Source: Rhodoferax ferrireducens
GTDB taxonomy: Bacteria > Pseudomonadota > Gammaproteobacteria > Burkholderiales > Burkholderiaceae_C
DNA length: 64,000 nt
Direction: 5' to 3'
Assembly: GCF_003347515.1 (NCBI RefSeq)
Contig: NZ_QEII01000297.1
Location: 202,253-266,252 of the forward strand
A program made the translations under genes and the position numbers. The notes under the pieces were generated by a model. That model saw nothing but the letters and a program-made list of their open reading frames with translations. It was not told where the DNA came from and searched no databases. Each line of letters begins with the position of its first letter. Position 1 is the stretch's first letter. Below, in pieces: positions 26,187 to 34,686 of this stretch.

Positions 26187-29100
26187 TCAAGCCAATTTTT
26201 GGGCAGCCTGCGGACGACGGAATTGAGCCAGTTGGATCTCCCAATTCTGGCGTGCCGCCTGAAGGTTGCGCGCCTTCACATGGCCGAAACCCCTGATTTG
26301 CTCAGGGATTCGGGCAATCGCCAGCGCCAGCGCATATTGCCCAGCATCTCGGCTGCGGTCGAGCCCGGCAAGCACCTCGTCGATGCTGGCGCGGTACTCG
26401 GTGATAAGGGCCCGCTCCTGCCGCCGTTCCTCGCTCTTGCCGAAGACATCCAGCGCGGTCCCGCGCAAGCCCTTGAGCCGGGCCAGCACTTTGAAGGCCG
26501 TCAGCATGACCGGGCCAAATTGTTGCTTCTGCAACTCGCCCTTTTCGTTCTTCTTGGCCAGCAGGGGTGGTGCCAGGTGGTAATTGAGCTTGAAGTCCCC
26601 CTCAAACATGCCATTGATCTTGGCGTGAAAGGCCGTGTCGGTGTGCAGGCGCGCCACCTCGTACTCGTCCTTGTAAGCCATGAGCTTGAACAAATAGCGC
26701 GCCACGGCCTCGGTGAGCGCCAGGCTCTTCTCGCCAGCGGACTCGTCCACGCTTCTGACCTTCTGCACGAAGGCCTGGTACTCCTGCGCGTAAGCCGCAT
26801 TCTGATAGGCGGTCAGAAACTCCACCCGTTTCGCGATCATCTCGTTCAGCGGCGTGCGCTTGGTGAACGCCACCACCTGGCCCGGATTGAGCACTTTGTC
26901 AAACGCAGCCCGATCATGGGCCGCCCGGCGGCCCCATTCGAAGGCGGCCTTGTTGTTATCCACAGCCACGGCGTTGAGCTCGATGGCACGCATCAGCGAG
27001 GCTTTTTCCAGCGGAATCCAGCCCTGTTGCCAGGCGTAGCCCAGCATCATCGGGTTGGTGTAAATGCTGTCGCCCAACAGTTGCGTGGCCGCAGCGTCGG
27101 CATTGAAGGCACCGACGGCCTCCAGTCCCACCGCCTTGACCACGTCGCTGACGCAGGCGTCGGACGGGTTTTCCCAGTTGGCGTTGGTGACAAAGGCTGC
27201 TGTCGGTGCGCCGTGGGAATTGAGCGCCACATGGGTGCGCCCGGCGCGCATGCGCAGCATGGTTTCCTTGCCGGCTGCCACGATCGGGTCGCACGCAATG
27301 ATGAGATCGGCCGCCGCCATGCTGACACGGGTGGTGCGAATCGCGTCCTGATTGGCGCCGATCAGCACATGGCTCCAGGTGGCGCCGCCTTTTTGTGCCA
27401 AGCCACCGGCATCCTGCGTCACGATGCCCTTGCCTTCCAGATGCGCCGCCACGCCCAGCAACTGGCCAATGGTGATGACACCGGTGCCACCAACTCCGGC
27501 GACCACAATGCCCCAGACGTTCCCGTCCACCCGGTTGATGCCAGGCAACACCGGCTCCGGCAAAGCGCCCAACTCAAACGGCGACAAGCCCTTGCCTTTG
27601 GCTTTCTTCTTGAGCTGACCGCCCTCCACCGTGACGAAGCTCGGGCAAAAACCCTTGACACAAGAATAGTCCTTGTTGCAGGTGCTCTGGTTGATCTGGC
27701 GCTTGCGGCCGAATTCCGTCTCCAGCGGTTCCACGCTCAGGCAATTCGACTGCACGCCGCAGTCGCCACAGCCTTCACACACCAACTCGTTAATGACTAC
27801 ACGTTTGGCCGGGTCCACCAGGCTGCCCCGCTTGCGGCGCCGGCGCTTTTCGGTGGCACAGGTCTGGTCGTAAATAATGACCGTGGTGCCCAAGATGGAG
27901 CGGAACTCGCGCTGAATGCGGTCAAGCTCGTCGCGATGCTCAATGGCAATGCCTTCGGGCAGACCGGTGATGTGTTTGTACTTTTCCGGCTCATCCGTGA
28001 CGATGATTATTTTGATAGCCCCCTCGGCCCGCATGCTCTGGGCAATCTGCACCACCGAGTGCCCTTCCGGTCGCTCGCCCACTTGCTGGCCGCCGGTCAT
28101 GGCGACCGCGTCGTTGTAGAGAATTTTGTAGGTAATGTTGACACCCGCTGCAATGCTTTGGCGCACCGCCAGCAGCCCGCTGTGGAAGTAAGTGCCGTCG
28201 CCCAGGTTGGCGAACATATGCTGGTCGTGGCTGAAAGGCTGCTGGCCGACCCAAGGCACGCCCTCGCCGCCCATTTGCGTGAAGCCCACGGTGGCGCGGT
28301 CCATCCAGATCGTCATGAAATGGCAGCCAATGCCGGCCATGGCGCGCGAACCCTCAGGCACTTTGGTGCTGGTGTTGTGCGGGCAACCCGAGCAGAACCA
28401 GGGTTGCCGGTCCGCGCCCTTTGTTCCGCCCAGCTCAAGGATGTGCATGGCACTTTCCTTGGCCTCAAGAATCGCCAGCTGGGCGTCGATGCGGGCGCCG
28501 ATATCTGAACTCACGCCCAGTTTCTTCAAGCGCTGCGCAATCGCACGGGCAATGATGGCGGGCGACAGGTCGGCGTTGGCGCGCAGCAGCGTGTTGGCCG
28601 TCGGATTCGGATTCGACCACTCACCGCCACTGAACTCGCCCTCGCCCTCGTTGAACTTGCCCAGCACATTGGGTCGCACATCGGCGCGCCAGTTGTAGAG
28701 CTCTTCCTTGAGCTGGTATTCAATGACCTGGCGCTTTTCCTCGATCACCAGGATTTCCTGCAGCCCGGTGGCAAATTCGCGCGTCAGTTGCGCCTCCAGC
28801 GGCCACACCACGCCGACCTTGTGCAGGCGCAGCCCCACCTGCCGGCAGGTGTCATCGTCCAGCCCGAGGTCGATCAAGGCCTGGCGCGTGTCGCTATAAG
28901 CCTTGCCGCTGGCGATCAGCCCCAGGCGGTCGTTCTGCCCTTCAATCACGTTGTAGTTCAGGCGGTTGGCGCGGATATAGGCCAGCGCGGCGTACCACTT
29001 GTAATGGAACAGGCGGGCCTCCTGCTCCAGCGCGTGATCGGGCCAGCGGATGTGCAGGCCGCCGGGCGGCATTTCGAAATCGGTCGGAATTTTGATCTGC

Positions 29101-29792
29101 ACCCGGTCCGGATCGATCATGGCAGTGGCGCTGGACTCGACGATTTCCTGAATCGTCTTCATGCCGGCCCAGACGCCAGAGAAACGGCTCATGGCAAAGG
29201 CATGAATGCCCAGATCCAGAATCTCCTGCACCGTGGCCGGGAAGAACACCGGCAAGCCGCAGGCCTTGAAAATATGGTCGCTCTGGTGCGCCGCCGTCGA
29301 GCTTTTGGAAATGTGGTCATCGCCGGCCACCGCAATCACGCCGCCCCAGGGCGTGGTGCCCGCCATGTTGGCGTGCTTGAACACATCGCTGCAGCGGTCC
29401 ACGCCCGGGCCCTTGCCGTACCAGATACCGAACACACCATCAAACTTGTTCGAACCGGGCGGGGCAAAGCCCAGCTGCTGCGTGCCCCACAAGGCGGTGG
29501 CGGCCAGCTCTTCGTTGACGCCCGGCTGAAAGACAATGTTCTGCGCCTTCAGGTATTTCTCGGCCTTCACCAGCGCCTGGTCGTAGCCGCCCAGTGGCGA
29601 TCCACGGTAGCCGCTGATAAAGCCCGCCGTGTTTTTGCCAATTTGCTGGTCGCGCAGGCGCTGCAGCATGGGCAGCTTGACCAGCGCTTGCACGCCACTC
29701 ATGAAAGCGCGCCCGTAGTTGAGCGAATACTTGTCATCCAGCGTCACGGTCTCAAGGGATTTGCGGATGTGTTCAGGCAGCGGTGCGTTCAT
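26187..29792 (-). CDS. Indolepyruvate ferredoxin oxidoreductase family protein, fused subunits
   Basis: A 1201-aa cytoplasmic enzyme with all oxidoreductase parts on one chain. The N-terminal pyrimidine-binding region has GFISGYRGSPLGGYD. The thiamine diphosphate region has GIGCHFMTIWMD and GDGTYFHSGLLAVRQS (about 485-545). Next comes an iron-sulfur region with CEGCGDCGVQSNC and further Cys residues (about 670-715). The gamma domain follows, with VAGVGGTGVITIGQLLG near 755, and then a long C-terminal domain. Related betaproteobacterial enzymes decarboxylate aryl-pyruvates to aryl-acetyl-CoA with ferredoxin as acceptor, serving aromatic amino acid breakdown. The length is normal for the fused form. 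It lies upstream of yajC, where tgt is often found. Confidence 0.92.
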   Translation of the reverse strand: MNAPLPEHIRKSLETVTLDDKYSLNYGRAFMSGVQALVKLPMLQRLRDQQIGKNTAGFISGYRGSPLGGYDQALVKAEKYLKAQNIVFQPGVNEELAATALWGTQQLGFAPPGSNKFDGVFGIWYGKGPGVDRCSDVFKHANMAGTTPWGGVIAVAGDDHISKSSTAAHQSDHIFKACGLPVFFPATVQEILDLGIHAFAMSRFSGVWAGMKTIQEIVESSATAMIDPDRVQIKIPTDFEMPPGGLHIRWPDHALEQEARLFHYKWYAALAYIRANRLNYNVIEGQNDRLGLIASGKAYSDTRQALIDLGLDDDTCRQVGLRLHKVGVVWPLEAQLTREFATGLQEILVIEEKRQVIEYQLKEELYNWRADVRPNVLGKFNEGEGEFSGGEWSNPNPTANTLLRANADLSPAIIARAIAQRLKKLGVSSDIGARIDAQLAILEAKESAMHILELGGTKGADRQPWFCSGCPHNTSTKVPEGSRAMAGIGCHFMTIWMDRATVGFTQMGGEGVPWVGQQPFSHDQHMFANLGDGTYFHSGLLAVRQSIAAGVNITYKILYNDAVAMTGGQQVGERPEGHSVVQIAQSMRAEGAIKIIIVTDEPEKYKHITGLPEGIAIEHRDELDRIQREFRSILGTTVIIYDQTCATEKRRRRKRGSLVDPAKRVVINELVCEGCGDCGVQSNCLSVEPLETEFGRKRQINQSTCNKDYSCVKGFCPSFVTVEGGQLKKKAKGKGLSPFELGALPEPVLPGINRVDGNVWGIVVAGVGGTGVITIGQLLGVAAHLEGKGIVTQDAGGLAQKGGATWSHVLIGANQDAIRTTRVSMAAADLIIACDPIVAAGKETMLRMRAGRTHVALNSHGAPTAAFVTNANWENPSDACVSDVVKAVGLEAVGAFNADAAATQLLGDSIYTNPMMLGYAWQQGWIPLEKASLMRAIELNAVAVDNNKAAFEWGRRAAHDRAAFDKVLNPGQVVAFTKRTPLNEMIAKRVEFLTAYQNAAYAQEYQAFVQKVRSVDESAGEKSLALTEAVARYLFKLMAYKDEYEVARLHTDTAFHAKINGMFEGDFKLNYHLAPPLLAKKNEKGELQKQQFGPVMLTAFKVLARLKGLRGTALDVFGKSEERRQERALITEYRASIDEVLAGLDRSRDAGQYALALAIARIPEQIRGFGHVKARNLQAARQNWEIQLAQFRRPQAAQKLA

Positions 29793-30058
29793 TGTTTGTA
29801 GGTCTCCAGGATGCTGGCGGGGCGAAGGTTCATCGCCTTGTGGGCGACGGAATCAAGTACTGCTCGCGGATAAGAAGCAGCCTCGGCTGGAGGGAAAGTG
29901 TATGCGCGCAGCCCAGATATGTCTTTGCGTTCTTTGCCCGGTTTAGGCAAGGTTTAGAAAGAATATTGCCAAAAAATCAAACAAACAGAAACGATCAGCA
30001 TATTGACCTGCCCGCACTGACGACCCGACCCACCCACCGGTAACCCATACGCCGCTAA

Positions 30059-30137
30059 GGCGGGGTTGGGGTGCAGGCCGGGCGCGATTTTAAAAACCGA
30101 AGGTTCATGAGCGCCCGGCCTGCACCCCAAGCCCGCC
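30059..30137 (+). repeat. Long covarying hairpin element, copy 1
   Basis: Two 27-nt arms (30059-30085 and 30111-30137) pair at 26 of 27 positions around a 25-nt loop. The inner stem is GGGCGC/GCGCCC. The loop has GATTT, an inner mini-stem AACC-GAA-GGTT, and CATGA. Copy 2 at 40978-41055 has the same arm length, a 24-nt loop and the same core. Four stem positions differ between copies with both partners changed (T-A to G-C, T-A to C-G, T-A to C-G, C-G to G-C), so pairing is conserved. It could be a structured RNA or a mobile palindromic element. Confidence 0.8.
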
Positions 30138-30170
30138 GGTCCAGCACCAGCCCTGGCCAGAAAAATACAA

Positions 30171-30231
30171 CAAAACAAGCCTCTAGCCCTCACATCCCTT
30201 TCGCATAAAGCTATAAATAACATAGCAATAA
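30171..30231 (-). repeat. Short AT-headed dispersed repeat, intergenic copy
   Basis: On the minus strand: GCTATGTTATTTATAGC head, TTTATGCG, a variable middle, then GAGGGCTAGAGGCTTGTTT. It is the only one of the four copies outside a gene, so it may be closest to the free-standing form. It aligns best with the dprA copy. Confidence 0.65.
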
Positions 30232-30443
30232 ACATGAGCAAGTGCCCGCCCATCTCGACCTCAAGCAATACAAAATTCACACCACTAGGTATAAATCCTA
30301 AGTCATATGTGAAATTAAATACCAATCAGCTTGATCAGAGTACCAATGCCGCAAGAGGAGATCAGTATCGTTCGGGGTGTCAATGCAAACGCATCAACGC
30401 ATTGAACAGCGCATTCAACTTCCCACAACAAGGAGACATCCCG

Positions 30444-31757
30444 ATGAAACCAACAACCCGTCTCAGCGCAGCCGCTGCGCTGGTCATGGCGCTCTGCGGT
30501 GCCAGCCATGCGGAGACCGAACTCGTGATTGCCACCGTGAACAACGGTCACATGATCGAGATGCAAAAACACAGCAAAGTGTTTGAAGCGGCCAATCCCG
30601 ACATCAAACTCAAATGGGTCACCCTGGAAGAAGGCGTGCTGCGCCAGCGCGTCACCACCGACATCGCCACCAAAGGCGGCCAGTTTGACGTGATGACCAT
30701 CGGCATGTACGAAACCCCGATCTGGGGCAAAAAAGGCTGGCTAACCGAGCTCAAGCCCACCGCCGCCTACGACGTGGACGACCTGCTGCCCGCCATGCGC
30801 AATGGCTTGTCGGTGGACGGCAAACTGTTTGCCGTACCGTTTTATGGTGAAAGCTCGATGCTGATGTACCGCAAGGACCTGGCCGACAAAGCCGGCGTCA
30901 AAGTGAGTGACCACCCCACCTGGGCGCAAGTCAAAGACCTTGCCGCCAAGATCCATGATCCGAAAAACGGTGTGTACGGCATCTGTCTGCGCGGCAAACC
31001 CGGCTGGGGCGACAACATGGCCTTCCTGAGCACGCTGGTGAACACCAACGGCGGCCAATGGTTCGACATGCAATGGAAGCCGCAGCTCGAATCCAAGCCC
31101 TGGAAAGATTCGATCAACTTCTATGTCGATCTGCTGAAAAACTACGGCCCACCCGGCTCCTCGGCCAACAGTTTCAACGAAATCCTGGCGCTCTACAACG
31201 AAGGCAAGTGCGGCATGTGGATTGACGCCACCATTGCGGCCTCGTTCATCACCGACCCCAAGCAGTCCAAGGTCGCCGACAAAGTGGCCTTCGCACAGGC
31301 GCCGACCGCCGTGACACCGAAAGGCGCCAACTGGCTGTGGGCCTGGTCACTGGCCATTCCGGCCGGCTCGCAAAAAGTGGAAGCCGCGACCAAGTTCGTG
31401 ACCTGGGCCACCAGCAAGGAATACATCAACATGATCGGCAAGGAAGTGGGCTGGGGCAACATCCCGACCGGCACGCGCAAGAGCACTTACGCCAATGCCG
31501 AGTTCCTGAAGGTTGCCAAGTTTGCTGCCGCCGAAAAAACAGCCATTGACAGCGCCAACCCCGCTGACAGCACCCTGCCGAAGAGCCCGTATGTCGGCGT
31601 GCAGTACGCCGCCATTCCTGAGTTCCAGGCGATTGGCACCACGGTGGGTCAGCAGATGAGTGCGGCCCTCGCGGGCAAATCGACGGTGGATGCCGCCCTG
31701 AAGGCCTCCCAGGTCGCCGCGGAACGTGAAATGAAAAAGGCCGGCTACTACAAGTAG
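30444..31757 (+). CDS. Polyol ABC transporter substrate-binding protein
   Basis: A 437-aa periplasmic binding protein (extracellular solute-binding family 1). A signal peptide MKPTTRLSAAAALVMALCGASHA is followed by the mature start ETELVIATVNNGHMIEMQ. Residues GGQFDVMTIGMYETPIWGKKGWL (about 75-97) and WLWAWSLAIPAGS are typical of SmoE-like sorbitol/mannitol binders. The ATG at 30444 has an AAGGAGA site. It is the first gene of a seven-gene run with two permeases, an ATPase, two dehydrogenases and a regulator. A hairpin follows it at 31812, which would let it be made in excess over the permeases. Confidence 0.9.
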   Translation: MKPTTRLSAAAALVMALCGASHAETELVIATVNNGHMIEMQKHSKVFEAANPDIKLKWVTLEEGVLRQRVTTDIATKGGQFDVMTIGMYETPIWGKKGWLTELKPTAAYDVDDLLPAMRNGLSVDGKLFAVPFYGESSMLMYRKDLADKAGVKVSDHPTWAQVKDLAAKIHDPKNGVYGICLRGKPGWGDNMAFLSTLVNTNGGQWFDMQWKPQLESKPWKDSINFYVDLLKNYGPPGSSANSFNEILALYNEGKCGMWIDATIAASFITDPKQSKVADKVAFAQAPTAVTPKGANWLWAWSLAIPAGSQKVEAATKFVTWATSKEYINMIGKEVGWGNIPTGTRKSTYANAEFLKVAKFAAAEKTAIDSANPADSTLPKSPYVGVQYAAIPEFQAIGTTVGQQMSAALAGKSTVDAALKASQVAAEREMKKAGYYK

Positions 31758-31811
31758 GCCCTCCGGTTAGGACAGACGAACCCACCGTCTGCTCACGACT
31801 GAGTACTGACC

Positions 31812-31840
31812 GGCGCGCGGGGATTCCTCGCGCGCCCTTT
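31812..31840 (+). terminator. Intercistronic hairpin after the binding-protein gene
   Basis: GGCGCGCG at 31812-31819 pairs perfectly with CGCGCGCC at 31829-31836 and is followed by CTTTT. It lies in the 100-bp gap between the binding-protein gene and the first permease. Such stems often act as partial terminators or mRNA 3' protectors, raising binding protein over permease. Confidence 0.6.
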
Positions 31841-31857
31841 TCCCCAGAGGCTATGCC

Positions 31858-32718
31858 ATGAACCGATTCCTTCCCCGCGTCTTGCTGGCGCCCGCAGTGC
31901 TCACGCTCTTCCTGTGGATGATCGTGCCGCTGGTGATGACCATCTATTTTTCGCTCATCCGCTACAACCTGCTGCAGCCGGACCAGACCGGCTTCATCGG
32001 GCTGGAGAACTTCGAATACTTCATCACCGACCCGTCCTTCAGCACGGCGGTGATGAACACCTTGTTGCTGCTGGGCAGCGTGATCCTGGTCACCGTCATC
32101 GGCGGCATTGGGTTGGCGCTGCTGATCGACGAACCGTTCCCGGGTCGGGGTCTGGTGCGCATTCTGCTGATCTCGCCCTTCTTCGTCATGCCCACGGTCA
32201 ACGCGCTGCTGTGGAAGCACATGATGATGAACCCGATTTACGGCGTGCTGGCCCAAGTCTGGATCTTCTTTGGCGCCACCCCGGTGGACTGGCTGACCGA
32301 CTGGCCGCTGTGGAGCGTGATCCTGATCGTGTCCTGGCAGTGGCTGCCGTTTGCGACGCTGATCTTCATCACCTCGCTGCAAAGCATGGACCGCGAACAG
32401 CTGGAAGCCTCGCGCATGGACGGCGCCAACTACCTGCAGCAACTGCGCTACCTCTACCTGCCGCACCTGGGCCGTTCAGTCGCCGTGGTGGTGATGATCG
32501 AGATGATTTTCCTGCTCAGCGTGTTCGCCGAAATCTACACCACCACCAGCGGTGGACCGGGCGACGCCAGCACCAACGTGGCCTTCCTGATCTTCAAGCA
32601 GGCGCTGTTGAACTTCGATGCCGGTGTGGCCTCGGCCGGAGCCTTGTTCGCCGTGGTGCTGGCCAATATCGCCGCCGTGTTCCTGATCCGCATGGTCGGC
32701 AAAAACCTCGACAAGTGA
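31858..32718 (+). CDS. Polyol ABC transporter permease, first subunit
   Basis: A 286-aa inner membrane permease of the MalF/UgpA type with six helices, starting PRVLLAPAVLTLFLWMIVPLVM. The EAA loop that contacts the ATPase reads EASRMDGANYLQQLRYLYLP (about 181-200). It is homologous to SmoF of the sorbitol/mannitol transporter. The next permease gene starts 7 bp downstream. Confidence 0.9.
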   Translation: MNRFLPRVLLAPAVLTLFLWMIVPLVMTIYFSLIRYNLLQPDQTGFIGLENFEYFITDPSFSTAVMNTLLLLGSVILVTVIGGIGLALLIDEPFPGRGLVRILLISPFFVMPTVNALLWKHMMMNPIYGVLAQVWIFFGATPVDWLTDWPLWSVILIVSWQWLPFATLIFITSLQSMDREQLEASRMDGANYLQQLRYLYLPHLGRSVAVVVMIEMIFLLSVFAEIYTTTSGGPGDASTNVAFLIFKQALLNFDAGVASAGALFAVVLANIAAVFLIRMVGKNLDK

Positions 32719-32725
32719 GAACACC

Positions 32726-33556
32726 ATGACGCACTCCACCAAAATTCTGGCGCTGTACTGCCTGCGCACGCTGACCGCCTGGGGCGTGACCCTGCTGCTG
32801 TTTTTTCCGCTCGGCTGGCTGGTACTCACCTCCTTCAAGACCGAGCTGCAGGCGATCTCGGTGCCGCCCAAGCTGTTCTTCCTGCCGACGCTGGAAAACT
32901 TCTACATCGTCGAGGCGCGCAGCGACTACCTGCTGTATGCCAAGAACTCGCTGATCACCAGCGTGGCCTCCACCGTGCTGGGTCTGGCGCTGGCCTTCCC
33001 GGCCGCGTATTCCATGGCCTTCTTCAAGGGCAAATACACCAAAGACATTCTGATGTGGATGCTCTCGACCAAGATGATGCCGGCGGTCGGCGCGCTGGTG
33101 CCGATCTATGTGCTGGCGCAGACCTCGGGCTTGCTGGACACCCGTACCGCCTTGGTCATCGTCTTCACCTTGAGCAACCTGCCCATCATGGTGTGGATGC
33201 TGTACTCGTACCTGAAAGACATTCCCAGCGAAATTCTCGAGGCCTCGCGCATGGACGGCGCCACCCTGTGGCAGGAGTTCCGCCACGTGCTGCTGCCCCT
33301 GACCCTGGGCGGCCTGGCCTCCACCGGCTTGTTGTGCCTGGTGCTGAGCTGGAACGAAGCTTTCTGGTCGCTGAATCTGAGCGCCGCCAAGGCCGGCACG
33401 CTGGCCACGCTGATTGCCTCGTACTCCAGCCCCGAGGGCCTGTTCTGGGCCAAGCTGTCGGCCGCCTCCTTCATGGCGATTGCGCCCATCGTGGTGTTCG
33501 GCTGGTTCAGCCAGAAACAACTGGTGCAAGGCCTGACCTTCGGCGCCGTCAAGTGA
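32726..33556 (+). CDS. Polyol ABC transporter permease, second subunit
   Basis: A 276-aa permease of the MalG/UgpE type. The N-terminal helix is VTLLLFFPLGWLVLTSFKTE, and the EAA loop is EASRMDGATLWQEFRHVLLP (about 170-189). It pairs with the preceding permease and is homologous to SmoG. The gene ends 35 bp before the ATPase gene, which has its own TTGGAGA site. Confidence 0.9.
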   Translation: MTHSTKILALYCLRTLTAWGVTLLLFFPLGWLVLTSFKTELQAISVPPKLFFLPTLENFYIVEARSDYLLYAKNSLITSVASTVLGLALAFPAAYSMAFFKGKYTKDILMWMLSTKMMPAVGALVPIYVLAQTSGLLDTRTALVIVFTLSNLPIMVWMLYSYLKDIPSEILEASRMDGATLWQEFRHVLLPLTLGGLASTGLLCLVLSWNEAFWSLNLSAAKAGTLATLIASYSSPEGLFWAKLSAASFMAIAPIVVFGWFSQKQLVQGLTFGAVK

Positions 33557-33591
33557 CCCACACCCTAACAACCTCTATTGGAGACTCTTCC

Positions 33592-34653
33592 ATGGCTTAC
33601 CTCAAACTTGAGCGCGTCGAGAAACTGTTCGGCGCCAACCGCGTCATCAAAGGCATTGACCTTGAAATCAAACAGGGTGAATTCGTGGTCTTTGTCGGCC
33701 CGTCCGGCTGCGGCAAATCCACGCTCTTGCGCCTGATTGCCGGGCTGGAAAATATTGACAGCGGCTCACTGCAGCTGGATGGCCGCGACATCACCCACCT
33801 GCCTTCGAGCAAACGCGACCTGGCCATGGTGTTCCAGAGCTACGCGCTGTACCCGCACATGAGCGTGTTCGAAAACATGAGTTTCGCCCTCAAGCTGGCC
33901 AAGGCCGATCCGGCCGTGATCCAGGAAAAAGTCGGCCGCGCCGCCAAGATACTGAACCTGACCGACTACCTGGAGCGCACCCCCAAGGAGCTCTCCGGCG
34001 GCCAGCGCCAGCGCGTGGCGATTGGCCGCGCCATCGTGCGCGCGCCCAAGGTGTTTTTGTTTGACGAGCCGCTCTCCAACCTGGACGCGGCCCTGCGCGG
34101 CCAGACCCGCATCGAGATCGCCAAGCTGCACCGCGACCTCGGCGCCACCACCATTTATGTGACCCATGACCAGGTCGAGGCCATGACCCTGGCCGACCGC
34201 GTCGTGGTGCTGCGCGACGGCCAGATCGAGCAGGTCGGCACGCCGCTGGAGCTGTATGACCGCCCAGCGAACCAGTTTGTCGCCCAGTTCATCGGCACGC
34301 CGCGGATGAACGTGGTGGCTGCCGCCGACGTGGCGGCGCTCGAAACCGTCTACGGCCTCGCCGTCCCCCCGGGCGGCTTCGTGGGCTTGCGGCCCGAATA
34401 CGTCACGCTGCGTCCGGCGGGCCAGGGTCTGCTCCAAGGCACCGTGGACCTGGTCGAAGCGCTGGGCGCTGAAACGCTGATTTACATCAGCACCGCGCAG
34501 GGGGCGCAGCTGGTGTCGCGCCTGAATGAACGCACCCCGCTGCGTGCGGGTGACCACGTCGGCGTGCAAATCGATGCCGATACCGCCCATCTGTTCGACG
34601 CCCAGGGTCGCATCACGCGCACCGGTCAGGCACGCGATGCGGTGGCCCATTGA
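33592..34653 (+). CDS. Polyol ABC transporter ATP-binding protein (UgpC/SmoK type)
   Basis: A 353-aa ATPase with Walker A GPSGCGKST (36-44), Q-loop VFQSYALYPHM, signature LSGGQ (134-138), Walker B VFLFDEP (154-160) and H-loop YVTHDQ. The C-terminal regulatory OB-type domain (about 240-350) includes FVGLRPEYVTL, as in MalK/UgpC proteins that serve sugar and polyol importers. Start 33592 has a TTGGAGA site; an open upstream extension in the same frame overlaps the permease and is not used. Confidence 0.93.
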   Translation: MAYLKLERVEKLFGANRVIKGIDLEIKQGEFVVFVGPSGCGKSTLLRLIAGLENIDSGSLQLDGRDITHLPSSKRDLAMVFQSYALYPHMSVFENMSFALKLAKADPAVIQEKVGRAAKILNLTDYLERTPKELSGGQRQRVAIGRAIVRAPKVFLFDEPLSNLDAALRGQTRIEIAKLHRDLGATTIYVTHDQVEAMTLADRVVVLRDGQIEQVGTPLELYDRPANQFVAQFIGTPRMNVVAAADVAALETVYGLAVPPGGFVGLRPEYVTLRPAGQGLLQGTVDLVEALGAETLIYISTAQGAQLVSRLNERTPLRAGDHVGVQIDADTAHLFDAQGRITRTGQARDAVAH

Positions 34654-34686
34654 ACCCTTTTTCTTCTTGAACCGCTCGCGTCAACC

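Larger units (their letters stand above)
29793..30443. other. Large divergent intergenic region with two repeat elements
   Basis: This 651-bp gap separates the minus-strand oxidoreductase gene from the polyol operon. It holds the long hairpin at 30059-30137 and the AT-headed repeat at 30171-30231. The remainder, especially 30230-30440, is AT-rich and probably contains the operon promoter. A good ribosome site, AAGGAGA, precedes 30444. I see no gene in it. Confidence 0.6.

Noticed and set aside
25986..28508. An 840-codon open frame on the + strand opposite yajC and the indolepyruvate oxidoreductase gene
   Set aside because: It is a shadow of high-GC coding DNA; its His/Gln/Arg-rich composition has no recognisable domain and the minus-strand gene is unmistakable.
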